Shown in pieces: positions 1-10,384 of a stretch of DNA of 64,000 bases. This DNA is from Dermanyssus gallinae (Eukaryota; Arthropoda; Arachnida; Mesostigmata; Dermanyssidae): contig QVRM01002411.1 of the NCBI GenBank assembly GCA_003439945.1, positions 1-64,000 of the forward strand, given 5' to 3'. Both the position numbers and the translations under genes were made by a program. Each line of letters opens with the position of its first letter. The stretch's first letter is position 1. The notes below the pieces were generated by a model. The model worked only from the letters and a program-made list of their open reading frames with translations, did no database searches and was not told the DNA's origin.

Positions 1-1521
1 ATTATTTGTAGTATATTAATTTTTGTCATTACTCGACGCTTCCTCTTTGTTTTTTTTTTTCATCAACGTAGGACGACGATGGCGCTTATCGGGGGGCGAG
101 TTGATGTTAAGTTGAAGTGGTGACCGACATGACTGTCCATTGTTGTTATCACACCTGTGTCTCAAGCCGACGACAGAGTCATCATAAAATAATGCACAGC
201 GCCGAAAGACAGTAGACGGAGGACGATCTAGTTTTTCTGTCTATATTTTTTTTGTGGGCCTAGTCTGCACTCACGATCTCTGAACAATGAATGAACCTAG
301 TAAGGGGGTTTGGTTTCGTCAAGCGAGCGCTCGCTCTCCTCTCTCTCTCTGCTTCGTTCAGCGTTTAGTGCGACGGCGCTGAGCAAGGCGCCGAGCTCAG
401 CTGTTGGAAACTACTATTCTATTCCACTGCGCGCATGTGACGGCACTGTATGCTGGCGCATCGCGCTTAGCATCAATTTATTCATTAATTAATCATGTGG
501 GCAAGCGTGCGTTTTCTCTGCGAGCGAATCTGCTGTGGAATGAATAGGCGTTGTGTCTTTCTGTTGCATCTAGATGCACTTAATGTATGTGAATGCAATC
601 CCGCAAACTGCTGCTTTATTTCAGCGGCCTTGATGTCCTTGGGCCACTGCCGAGCCGACCGTTCGGTACTTTAACCGGCTCATACTGCGGCCGCGCACTT
701 TTTCTTTATTTTATTCAGCAACGTAGCGCCATCATTCATAGCGCCAATGTCGTGTTACGAGAAGTAGGTGCTCTACTCTATTTTTTCTATACCACACGCT
801 ACAACAACAACAACAACTACTGCAATGAATAACAATTGCCACTTCGAAAAGACTGTTGGTAGTTCATACTCGTGCCAAACTCGAGTTTCAGTCGAATCTT
901 TTATATCGATAAAATTTATATCCAGTGTAGTATAAGTGTCAATGAGAAGGAAATAGTTGCCAGAGAGATTGTCCCGGCTTGTGTTTCGCGGGCCTTGTCG
1001 AAGTTCAATTCAAAAGTACAGCGCCGCTGTGTTCGTTCGGCAATCGCCATCGGCGTTCAATATTTAGCTCGATACAGAGTTAAATTGGTATTTATGAGTT
1101 AAATCACTCATTTCCGTGTTCCGTACTGCGTGCGGATTATCGAAATTGACTGGTTTAACACGCTGTAGCGTAACACGTTCTCATTATGTTGAAATGTTTT
1201 CTTACAAATTTAACGAACCACCCACGATATCAGTCAGATGCGTATGGTGCAAATGCACATGTGTACAATCTACAAGAATGCATACATAGCAACATAAATC
1301 AATCAATAGGTGATTTGGTCGGGTAGTTTGCTGAAACTTGACAGGCGCAACGCCTGCGATAAAACAACACCATCGGGCACCAGGGGGACAACATCAGGTT
1401 GTCTGCGAAAAGACCAACAGAACTCAGAGGGAGATCAAATACAAACATAATCAATATATGCATACATATGTAGAGCGCCTAAGGAGAAGGGAGACAAATA
1501 GAAAATCAAAATTCAGTCAGG
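1..1521. other. Upstream region of NDUFAF5; no gene recognised
   Basis: I find no convincing coding exon here. The stretch holds short unrelated ORFs (for example 872-1102) without recognisable motifs and a CAA run near 802-817. The last 100-200 bases before 1522 are presumably the promoter and 5' leader of the methyltransferase gene. No clear TATA box or initiator could be assigned. Confidence 0.4.
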
Positions 1522-2742
1522 ATGTTGCTGCTGTTGAGGATATGTCGCCGAGCGGCCACCGGCCGAAGTCGCGTGTCGATGTTCACTTCGGCTGTCACGT
1601 TGGCATCGGCCGACGACCGCCGCCAAAAAGCATTTGGAGCGATGAACGTATTCGATCGAGACGCGAAACGTCGGCACCGCGAACTGTGGGCCGCGAATCC
1701 CGACGCCGAAAAATATGACTACCTTCGTGAGGAGGTTGGCTATCGCATAGCTGACCGAATGTTCGACATCAAGAGGAAGCTCAACACCGTTGTCGAGTTG
1801 GGCTGCGGACGCGGCTATATCGCGCAGCACCTCTTCGACGACGTGGTCGACGAATACATCATGTGCGACATGTCGGACAAAATCGTGGCGGCGGCTCGCG
1901 GCAACGATAAACTTAAGGTACGGAATTTTAATCTACCCACATATATATACTACTTTCTCTTCTTTGTGTATCGATTAAACTACAATGGTCAGCTATCATG
2001 GCTCGTGAGGGAGACATATTCGTTTGATTGTTGTTGCTGTACTGTACGGGGGTGCTTACTGTTATGCTTGCTTTGCTCTCGAATCTCGAAAAAAAAACAG
2101 GTGAGCCGTCGCGCTGTCGACGAAGAGGAACCGCTGCCATTCGAGGCGAACTCGATCAACGCCGTTGTGTCGAGTCTGAGTCTCCACTGGGTGAACAACC
2201 TGCCCGGCCTGTTCTGCAGCGTGTTCGACGTGCTGAAGCCTGACGGCGTCTTTCTCGGCAGTCTGTTCGGCAACGACACCCTGTACGAGCTGCGTGGTGC
2301 TCTACAGCTGGCCGAGACCGAACTCGAGGGTGGCTTTGGAGTTCACGTGTCGCCGTTCGTCGAACCGTCGGACCTCGGCGGTCTTCTGCGAGCCGCCGGC
2401 TTCCAGATGCTGACGCTCGATTCCGACACGATCGTCGTCGGCTATCCGGGCCTCGCCGAGCTACTCGCGGACCTCAAGGGCATGGCCGAAAACAACTGTG
2501 TCTGGAAGCGCAAGACGCACCTGCATCGACGAACGCAACGACTGGCCGCCGACAAGTACCGCGAGATGTACGCCGACGAGAAGGGCCACATACGGGCCAC
2601 GTTCCATATTCTGTCGTTCATTGCCTGGAAGCCGCACGAAAGTCAGCCGAAGCCCGCCAGGAGGGGAAGCGCTACCGTTTCGTTCAAGGATCTCGATAAA
2701 CTCGGCGGCAAGGGTTCGCCGCCAGAGAAAAGCTCATCATGA
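1522..2742 (+). CDS. NDUFAF5: NDUFAF5, mitochondrial complex I assembly factor 5 (SAM-dependent methyltransferase family), two exons
   Basis: Exons are 1522-1917 and 2101-2742, joined in phase 0 by a 183-base intron (donor GTACGG, acceptor AACAG). The spliced product is 345 aa, matching the usual family length. NDUFAF5 is a matrix-side assembly factor of respiratory complex I that acts on the NDUFS7 subunit; this is family knowledge. The first ~25 residues are rich in Arg, Leu and Ser with no acidic residue, as expected for a mitochondrial presequence. The SAM-binding motif VVELGCGRGYIAQHL lies at about residues 90-104. It is preceded by the family's FDRDAKRRHRELWA segment and followed, in exon 2, by SSLSLHWVNNLPG and VLKPDGVFLGSLFG. 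The C-terminus ends in a Lys/Ser-rich tail. The start at 1522 was chosen because it gives the presequence and the right length. The intron is itself open in frame (see findings). Confidence 0.93.
   Translation: MLLLLRICRRAATGRSRVSMFTSAVTLASADDRRQKAFGAMNVFDRDAKRRHRELWAANPDAEKYDYLREEVGYRIADRMFDIKRKLNTVVELGCGRGYIAQHLFDDVVDEYIMCDMSDKIVAAARGNDKLKVRNFNLPTYIYYFLFFVYRLNYNGQLSWLVRETYSFDCCCCTVRGCLLLCLLCSRISKKKQVSRRAVDEEEPLPFEANSINAVVSSLSLHWVNNLPGLFCSVFDVLKPDGVFLGSLFGNDTLYELRGALQLAETELEGGFGVHVSPFVEPSDLGGLLRAAGFQMLTLDSDTIVVGYPGLAELLADLKGMAENNCVWKRKTHLHRRTQRLAADKYREMYADEKGHIRATFHILSFIAWKPHESQPKPARRGSATVSFKDLDKLGGKGSPPEKSSS
1918..2100 (+). other. NDUFAF5 intron 1, open in frame
   Basis: This 183-base intron has GT..AG ends and a T-rich 3' part. 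Its length is a multiple of three and it has no in-frame stop, so an unspliced message would encode a 406-residue protein with a Cys/Leu-rich insert. The insert breaks the conserved methyltransferase fold just after the segment KIVAAARGNDKLK. I therefore treat it as an intron. Confidence 0.85.
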
Positions 2743-3300
2743 CGATGATGATTGATGATGGTGATGAAGATGATTGATGATAGGATGACGACTCGTGCGA
2801 ATCGGTTGGCTGCCTTGATGCGTCAATCTTAGATCTTTACGTCTAATTCCTCGCTCCTCCTGGCTTGTCGTTCACTGTGATTAGGTACCGAAGGTATATA
2901 ATGTAGTCGTCGTTGATCATCACGTGGATCACACAAAGTTTGTATTGTATTTTTCAATGAAGGAGACCTAGCGCGGTGCTGTGCGTGTGAGGTGGGCAGG
3001 GGAGGCCGTTTGTGTGTGAGTGTTTGGCCTATGTTTGGTCATAAACTCTGTTCTTATCTACTATTCGAGACAACTCCTGTCTATTTGCATTAGTAAAAGT
3101 AAGCCGACGCTCGCTGTGACTTAGATGTTTAGCGGAGGAAAATACACCTGTACATGGGCTGTATAAATATCATGTTGTTTTTGCACATTAGTCAGCGCTT
3201 CGGTAGGTAGTGTTCGTTAATGGTTTTGTGTACGCACTATACGCTGTCGTTTCATACATAACAAAAAGATTCCTTTCATTTTAAAAGAGATGCATGCTGC
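2743..3300 (+). other. NDUFAF5 3' untranslated / intergenic DNA
   Basis: GAT-rich low-complexity sequence follows the stop codon (about 2740-2785). After that there is unremarkable sequence to about 3300, where retroelement-like DNA begins. No perfect polyadenylation signal could be assigned with confidence. Confidence 0.35.
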
Positions 3301-4440
3301 ACACAGGCGTTGATATTAAAGCCACGATCGCGTGGGACTCACAAACCCACTCAAACCCAGTCGTCCCCTTTACCTTTTGTCGGGGTTGACCGCAGCAGTA
3401 CTATATTCTGAGATTACTTAACTTGGTTACTTTAATTTGCCATTAAAGCTGCTTGACTTAGTGCGGCGGCTATTTTCACTTCCGAGATAAATTCTCCAAA
3501 TCTTTTTACCATACGCCACGACTCATTAAGAGGTGCTTCTAAAAGACCTGGCATGACACGGGACTACCTAGTTTTAGGCTCCGAGAGAGTAACTTTCGCT
3601 TAATACTGAAAGGCACAGCGTTCAAAACAGTACTTTACGTCGTCAGCCTTTGTAGAGTGCTTTCAATTGCTGGTTCTACTTGTTTAGGGACTCTATTCTG
3701 CAGATTAGTAGTCTCTCCGTCCAGGAGGGGGGGACATCTTGAAGCTAGTTATTTGGCTCTTAAGCCCTAAATAATTCGCCCAGGATCATGCCCAGACACT
3801 TAACTCTGGGGAGGACGCCTCATGCTGTTTCAAGTACTTCGAGGCCTAACGTGTGAAGATATTCTCGGATATCCGCCAAGACTCCTTCGAGTCAATCCTC
3901 GTCACGGGCGGTGATGATTAGTGCCAGATCGTCTGCTTATGCAACGGAATCGACTCCTGGGTGATGTGGAAGTCTAAGTACTCTATCGTAGCCTTAAATT
4001 CCATAGGGTTGGTCCCAGCACGTATCCCTGAGGTACCCTGATGACAGCATAGTCCACGCCTTCGTAGGTAGATGCTCGATTTTTACGTTTATACGTCGCA
4101 AGTAGGTATATGTGCCTTTTTTCACAAATACTTTATTAACTTTGTTTATTGTGTCCCACGAAAGTACGTTAAACGCATTTTTGGCATTTAAGATGGCCAG
4201 AATATCCAGCGGCGGGTGTGTTCTCGATGCATTTCTCTGTGCGTCAGATACGTTTAGCGCTAAAGTGCTGACAGAATGTGTGGAACGTCGGGCTCGGAAA
4301 TCGTGCTAGTTTTTCGACACCGCTTTATCTTATAGCTTTGTTACTAATGGTCCTTTTATATGCTTAGCTGATGTGGACAGGCGGGAGAACATACTTATAG
4401 GGCGGTATGTTTTATAGAGGGGGTATGTCTTATAGAACGC
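3300..4440 (-). mobile_element. Degenerate non-LTR retrotransposon, reverse transcriptase fragment
   Basis: Read on the minus strand, the segment near 4020-4060 encodes VPQGYVLGPTLWN, close to the finger/palm motif (VPQGSVLGPLLWN) of I/R1-type LINE reverse transcriptases. About 100 bases further on in the same direction, near 3905-3935, ADDLALIITA matches the catalytic (F/Y)ADD motif. Frameshifts and stops interrupt the frame, so this is a fossil. The element borders are estimated from where recognisable sequence fades. The clade is inferred from the motifs only. Confidence 0.65.
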
Positions 4441-4458
4441 ACTTGTAGAGGTCTTCGT

Positions 4459-4616
4459 AGGGCTGACCCCTGGCCAAGATTTAACGTCCACGGGACTGCT
4501 TCATAGACGGACCCCATAAATACAAATGTGCAACGGTGGGGCTCGAACCCGCGCACCTATGTGTCTCCTCCGGTCGCGAGGCGCAGGCGAATGCACCACG
4601 ACACCGGGCTTGACTC
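4459..4616 (-). repeat. tRNA-derived SINE, older copy
   Basis: On the minus strand the element begins GCCCGGTGTCGTGGTG and has a box-B-like GGTTCGAGCCC about 60 bases later, which is the layout of a tRNA-type RNA polymerase III promoter. It then runs through a non-tRNA body ending ...CTTGGCCAGGGGTCAGCCC. The same sequence with small differences recurs at 49169-49352. No target duplication is evident here, which fits an older insertion. Confidence 0.75.
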
Positions 4617-6036
4617 AAAGTTTGGGATAGTCTCTGTTAGCGAGCATGTTATATATCATGCGTTCGAGTACATTTTTGTTTCTGTAAGAGTATGCATGTA
4701 CTCCTTGTGGGGCACCACAATTGGGCTCGGCGCTTTTCTTGGCCGTGTGCGGTCGGCCACGAGTTTAAACTCGTGAACAGCAATTGGCTCAAGGATAAGG
4801 TTTGGGTCATCTTCGAAGAGCACCGGCTGCGGCCGGGGTGTTTGCGGAAAAAGCGCAGTGATTGTCGGCCGGGCTACTTCTACTAGAAGAGGCTGTCCGT
4901 GGCGTATTTTTTAACTTTGATCTTTTTGAGTGCCCTATGTGGGACTCTTTGTTTCTCTTGAGTTATCTGTACTCTTATAGGTAGAAGAGTTCTGGCCGGT
5001 GCCCCGCTTTGCAGCGAGTGCATTTTTGTCGCAAGCGGTGGCAGGTCCTTGGCATTTCGGCGATGTGGCGCACCGGGGACAAACGGCAGGATGTGGCCGG
5101 GTTATATTTTTGGCTAGTAGTGTAAACGTTCCATGGCGAATATTCAAGGAGGTGAGGTATTTTAATTTTGAATGCTTTCTGTAGGCGGATGTGATTTACG
5201 GAAAGCCTAAGAAAGTGTTCCCGTTGTGTGGAGAGGTAGACTGGGAGGGGTTAAAGTGACTTAGAAGGTTACGTAGAGATTATTATAAAATGTTCTTTTT
5301 TTGTGGATCCCAGTCGGTTATTCGATCAATTATTCCGTCGGACGCAAACGTCAGATCAAGCGTTGGTTTGTGTCTGCCGTTATCGAAGGTGTACCAACGA
5401 GTGTTCGTGTGCTGTAGATCTGTTTGATTCGCCCATTTTAGAAATATCACCCCTTTCCTTGATGAGGAGCTGCCTCCTCAAGACTGTGGGCCGCATTGAA
5501 GTTCCTTCCCACAATCGCTTTTCGGTGATTACAAGTTACATTAATGCACGCTTACGAGAATGCTCACAATTCAAAGCGGAGTGAAAAAATTGAGTTCCAT
5601 AATTTCCCTAGAAAAACAGCCCGCAGCAGGCTGTCACACCAGATTGATGTGCCCGAAACACCCACTGGTTCGGCACGTTGCCACACCAATGCTTTCGGGC
5701 ATGTTTCCACACTGTTGGCTACATCATCAACTGTGAAGCTTCTGCATAAGTTCACGAATCGTATGCTCGCAAGGCTGGCTGTCCCGACCGTAAATTACGC
5801 GTAGAGTTCACTAACGTTTCTGTACAGAGTTTCCACTTTTATGATACATTTTCACAATGTGTACACCTTTTTACGTTAAGTAACACCCCATCTCTTATTA
5901 GCTCTTTATTTACGAAGAGAACACATCGCAGCGAAGGCAGGCAGAACTGTATATATATATAGAAAATATAGCGATGATTTAATAATCATTTACAATACGT
6001 TTGCACACTCGGCAGTGCTCGCTATATATATCTATA

Positions 6037-6085
<49 letters not shown>

Positions 6086-6758
6086 CGTGATTACTGAGAA
6101 TGCCACGTTCGAAGGTAGTCTTTCGCAACTGTTCTAGGCTATTGCCCGCCGACTTAACACTTCACCTTGACTGGACGGGTGTATCGGCGCGACTCAGTCA
6201 TTTCTGGTTCATTTGCTCTTATCTCAGCTGTGTCGTGTTGTCGTCGTTGTTATTGGCGTTGCAGGCTGGTGCCGTTGTTTTTGTTATTGTTATTGCCACT
6301 ACCGTTGTTTTCTACGCTATCGGCATATATATTTTTCCATCACTACTGCTGCAGCATTGGCATACGTTTATTACAAGCTTAATCGATTGTTGCCCCGAGA
6401 TAGCCTTTAAAATTATTTGATATTGCTATTGATTTATGTTCGTTGTATTTTTCGCCTGTAGTCAAAATAACTATAGAAAACGGGGGGTATGGGGGACAAA
6501 TAAGCATTGACCTGAGTAGACAAAATGGGGCCGAGACAAATGATGACACCGTAGTCGCAAATGATAAAATGGTGCTATTATTTGTATCACCCTAAGTAGT
6601 GGAGATTCTCTTGCAATAGATTTGTTCCGGTCTTGCCTAACGATAACGATAACAATTGAGGGCGCTTTGTACGGCAATGTTTCAAACTGTGCCTGTGGCT
6701 CGGCCATAATAGCTAAGGTGCTTTTGTGATTATCATCATGTTTTAATGCGTACTGTTT

Positions 6759-6796
<38 letters not shown>

Positions 6797-6927
6797 GATC
6801 GTCCTCTCCGGGCGGCACATTTTGTTTAAATTCAGTAATTCCTCTTAAGGTTAAAATTTCCATAATTACACATTTTCAACAATTGTAACAATTAAGGGCA
6901 TTTTGCAGAAAAGGCTCGCAATCTCCC

Positions 6928-6974
<47 letters not shown>

Positions 6975-7155
6975 CCACATATAAAGTCACCTAAGGACTT
7001 CATCATCGGCATTTGTCTATGATAGGGGGGAATCAAATTATTCACAAGTCATATGCGCGGTGTGAGAGTACCGACACATAGCTAACGCTTTCGTGCATGT
7101 GTGTGTGTGTGTGTTTGTATTGGCTTCGGTTTTGGGTCGGGACGGACATTCTACA
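4617..7155. other. Gene-poor interval with AT microsatellites and possible retroelement debris
   Basis: There is no supported gene. A stretch near 4990-5110 contains Cys codons spaced a little like a retroelement zinc knuckle (a CGAPG-like peptide on the plus strand), but frames are broken and this is weak. (TA)n tracts lie at about 6023-6082, 6762-6794 and 6933-6971. The ORF at 6100-6420 is hydrophobic and unsupported. Confidence 0.4.
6023..6082. repeat. (TA)n microsatellite
   Basis: Almost uninterrupted TA dinucleotides for about 60 bases. It is one of some thirty such tracts in the window. Confidence 0.95.
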
Positions 7156-7356
7156 ATGGCTGCAATTTCGTTCGTTTTACAGGGTGGCATCTCGTTTATT
7201 CTGGGCAAAGGAGCCGTCAAGATCTACCTGAAGCGGCAGCAGTACATGCGCCAGCTACGTCGAAGGGTGCTGAACTTCAGCGACGAATGGACCGACGTTG
7301 TCGACGAGGCGATGAACCTGCTCGACAACGAGGACGAGGAAGATGATTCCATCTAG
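7156..7356 (+). CDS. Small acidic-tailed protein or terminal exon of an unidentified gene
   Basis: Two readings fit. In the first, an ATG at 7156 opens a 66-codon ORF. In the second, a good 3' splice site (TTCGTTCGTTTTACAG, ending 7182) makes 7183-7356 the last exon of a larger gene, entered in phase 0. The peptide has a short hydrophobic start (GGISFILGKGAVKIYL, possibly the end of a membrane segment), then a very basic stretch (KRQQYMRQLRRR), then an acidic end (LLDNEDEEDDSI). Codon use (many C/G third positions) resembles the real genes here and differs from the surrounding repeats, which is the main argument that it is coding. I do not recognise the family and could not find convincing upstream exons. 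Confidence 0.5.
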   Translation: MAAISFVLQGGISFILGKGAVKIYLKRQQYMRQLRRRVLNFSDEWTDVVDEAMNLLDNEDEEDDSI

Positions 7357-7389
7357 GAAGGTCTGCATCCATCTGACAGCGTTAGCCAA

Positions 7390-8010
7390 TGACCACAAGC
7401 AGCAGCAGCAGCAGACTTGCGGATCAGCAGCAGCACTCGTTTGCACCGTCGCATACGGTAAACCTGACGACGACGACAACAACAACAATATAGCAACAAC
7501 AATAGAAGCTAACTATTATAGTAGCAGGAACTAGAAGAAACAACGCTCGCAGTAAGGAAAAGTTAACCAGAACAGCAACAATACCCCTCACACCAAGAGT
7601 TCAATGCAGACAACCAGACTGTACTTCCGGAGTGTCTGGACATAGCCAACAATGATAGCTAGAAGCAGCAGCAACAGCAGCAACAACAGCGGCAACAGCA
7701 AGCACAATTTAAACAAACAAGCATGGAGAAAAAGCCAGCAGGTTCTGTCGCGACAGGCTGAGTATATTCCCGACACATATATGGAACACTCGGATGCACA
7801 GGCTAGCATACACGTGAAATGATCACTATCTCTCTCTGATCTATATATATATATATATATATATATAACGTTGCGCTAAACGCCTTATGCACCTAGGCGA
7901 AGGGTGGAGCGGCAACGGTGCATTAACACAAAGGACTACCATAAGTATCAGCAGAAAGATTAGCAACAACATTCGCACCTTCGAATACGGTAAACCTGAC
8001 GACGACAACA
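7390..8010. repeat. CAG/CAA/GAC trinucleotide-rich region with a local duplication
   Basis: CAG and CAA runs occur at about 7397-7420 and 7660-7700. The motif TACGGTAAACCTGACGACGAC occurs near 7453-7473 and, slightly shorter, near 7987-8004. It may be the 3' untranslated region of the preceding gene. Confidence 0.6.
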
Positions 8011-8370
8011 ACACCAGAAGCCGTTTTATCAAGTGCATATGAGGCGGATAATACTGGCCTGTGTGTCGCCTATACGTCACGGTCAGTCGTCTATAACAAA
8101 TGACAATTATACCCTTTTTGTGATTACGCAGCGAACAAAATCCATATTGCCGAACGGACCATCAGGTGGACGCTCAATGAAAACGGTGGTGAATCGCCTA
8201 TTGTTACAGCAGTAGGACGTTATCTGTTTGTTTTAGAATTATTGTACACGTGTGTGAGCTGGTTGGTAGATCCTCGTGCTGATCTTCTAAGTATTGGGAC
8301 GGAAGCATTTTTGTGTCGGTTACGTGCTCAGCTATCTGCTTTCTCAAGTGAGGGGCTGATTGACAACCCT

Positions 8371-8411
<41 letters not shown>

Positions 8412-8500
8412 AATGGTTAAATGTGTTTATGTTATATCAAAGGCTTTCGAGGCGACCATCAGTCTAGCGTTTCGCTAGTTCTGCTATGGGCCATGCCATA

Positions 8501-8504
8501 TATG

Positions 8505-8553
<49 letters not shown>
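8501..8553. repeat. (TA)n microsatellite
   Basis: Long TA tract. A second one lies at about 8379-8407. Confidence 0.95.
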
Positions 8554-8556
<3 letters not shown>

Positions 8557-8993
8557 TAGTGGCGTTTCATAGCTCCTGTTTATTCCCTTGTAGTACTAGC
8601 GACTATGGGCTTCGTGCTATGTGGGTACACTGTAAGCGTCAGTCCTCGTAGTAGCCTGAGGTCTCAGCAGACGGACGGAGGGCAAAGCTGCTGAAAAGCA
8701 GGCCGGTTAGAGTTCCAAGCTGTCATGAAACGCCGATATGCCGACGTATTTTTGCTGACGAAGTCAAACAGCATCAAAAACGGGTTCCGTTCTTATCTTT
8801 GCACCGGGCTGCGTGACAAAAACGGTGCGAAGGCCAAGCCGTTTTGTTACTGATTGTTTGGCGAAATATAACATGTATTTTTCGGTGTTGTCGTTACGAT
8901 TGTTAGATTTATTATTATAGGGCAGACACAATTGTTCCCAGTGAATATTTTATTATGACTTATTAACACCCTGGTTGGGTAAATTAAGTGTGT

Positions 8994-9030
<37 letters not shown>

Positions 9031-9032
<2 letters not shown>

Positions 9033-9185
9033 GTCATTCCCTAAGTAAGGTGAAACAGCAATAAAATAAAAACAAACAATAGATGTCTTTTTATTCCTCG
9101 GCGTAGTCGCCTTGGATTTCCGTACAGCGCTACTCTAATTTGTTGTATCTCTTCGAGAAAAATTAAAAATAACTTTGCTTACTAA
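9031..9185. mobile_element. Terminal fragment of a mariner-like transposon
   Basis: The sequence starts GGGTCATTCCCTAAGTAAGG directly at a (TA)n tract. It continues with TATTCCTCGGCGTAGTCGCC, which resembles the C-terminal/3' end of some mariner-like elements read in antisense. Only about 150 bases remain, with no intact ORF. The identification is from general resemblance, not a search. Confidence 0.4.
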
Positions 9186-9790
9186 ATGGCCCACTCACGT
9201 ACATATATATGCGCATCTTTGCTGCGCTATGCTCGTGGGCCTGTGACCGCCGCGCTTACGGAAGTGCGACGTTTTTGTTAGAACCTACACTTCCTTATCA
9301 AAATCGGCATTGCTGATGTATTAATTTCCTATTTTTTAGAATTTTTCGGAATTACTTTTTAATTTTCTATTTTTTCGGAGATGGGAGATGAGGGGAGACA
9401 AGTGATCAACATAGTAGACTCTGCCTCCCTTTCACGGTCGCCAGCGCGAGATGACAACGCAGAGAGGTCGAGAGATGATCGGCATTTGCTGCGCGATGAC
9501 CTCCGTGCGATCTCCGTAGCCTCCGTGGGTCTATCTGTTGCAGCGACGGGGTAGATCACCGCCATCAATACTCTAATCGCATGTCGCCTAGCTAATGCAT
9601 ACACTGACGAATCTGATGAAATAATTAACCACGGGGCCCGAGGGCGTCGACGAAAACTCAGACAGACGTACAAGGTCATCGTCTAGGTGGAGAGAAGAAG
9701 GTACGGGGGTCGGTCAACCACAGTCCTGTGCTCGAATGGAGAAGGAACTTCTTCTGCTTTTAGATAGCTCACGTAATCGCTCGCTTGTGT

Positions 9791-9829
<39 letters not shown>

Positions 9830-9895
9830 TACAACGGAAAGATGCAACAATGCAACGGCGATCCACAGTCCAAGTTTTCCATAGGCGATGTAACT

Positions 9896-10255
9896 AATAT
9901 CGAATGCTTCAGTCAATTCCCTCGTAGACATGAAGCTCTTCCTTTACAACTGTTGGCAATAAGACCTAGCGGACATTGTGTTCGCTTAATATTTGGCGGA
10001 GTCCAGGGTGACCCGTACCAGTATGCCTATATATACCAGTATGTATAGATTAGCAATTAATATGATATCTACTACAGTATTTTTATTTTTATTATCCCGA
10101 ATTGTATTTGGATCGTTAGAGATTTAGAGCCGGCAGGCTATGGTTTTGGCCAAGCTCCAACGCTGTCTGATGGGCCGTTTAATAAAAAATCGTCGAATAA
10201 AAGAATGTCAAAGTTGCTGTTTTCATTCTTTAGTTGATGTGTGTGTAGCAATTGA
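9896..10255 (+). repeat. Dispersed direct repeat, copy A
   Basis: About 350 bases starting ATCGAATGCTTCAGTCAA and ending near TTGATGTGTGTGTAGCA recur at 14132-14457 in the same orientation with roughly 85% identity by eye. Shared blocks include GGACATTGTG..CGCTTAATATTTGGCGG and CGCTGTCTGATGGGCCGTTTAATAAAAAA. It has no coding capacity. It looks like an unclassified dispersed repeat, possibly the tail of a retroelement. Confidence 0.75.
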
Positions 10256-10384
10256 ACAAGAGTAACCATTTTTTATGGCAATCGCGCTGAATCAGCTACC
10301 TAGAATTAAAAAAAATTAAGGAGGGCTTGGAATCACCTCGAGGCATATTTTTAATTCACTGCGGGCCGGACATGGTTATATATA

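Noticed and set aside
872..1102. 76-codon ORF upstream of NDUFAF5
   Set aside because: No recognisable family, no splice context, and AT-biased codon use.
1338..1718. 126-codon ORF overlapping the NDUFAF5 start
   Set aside because: Out of frame with the conserved methyltransferase sequence and without motifs of its own.
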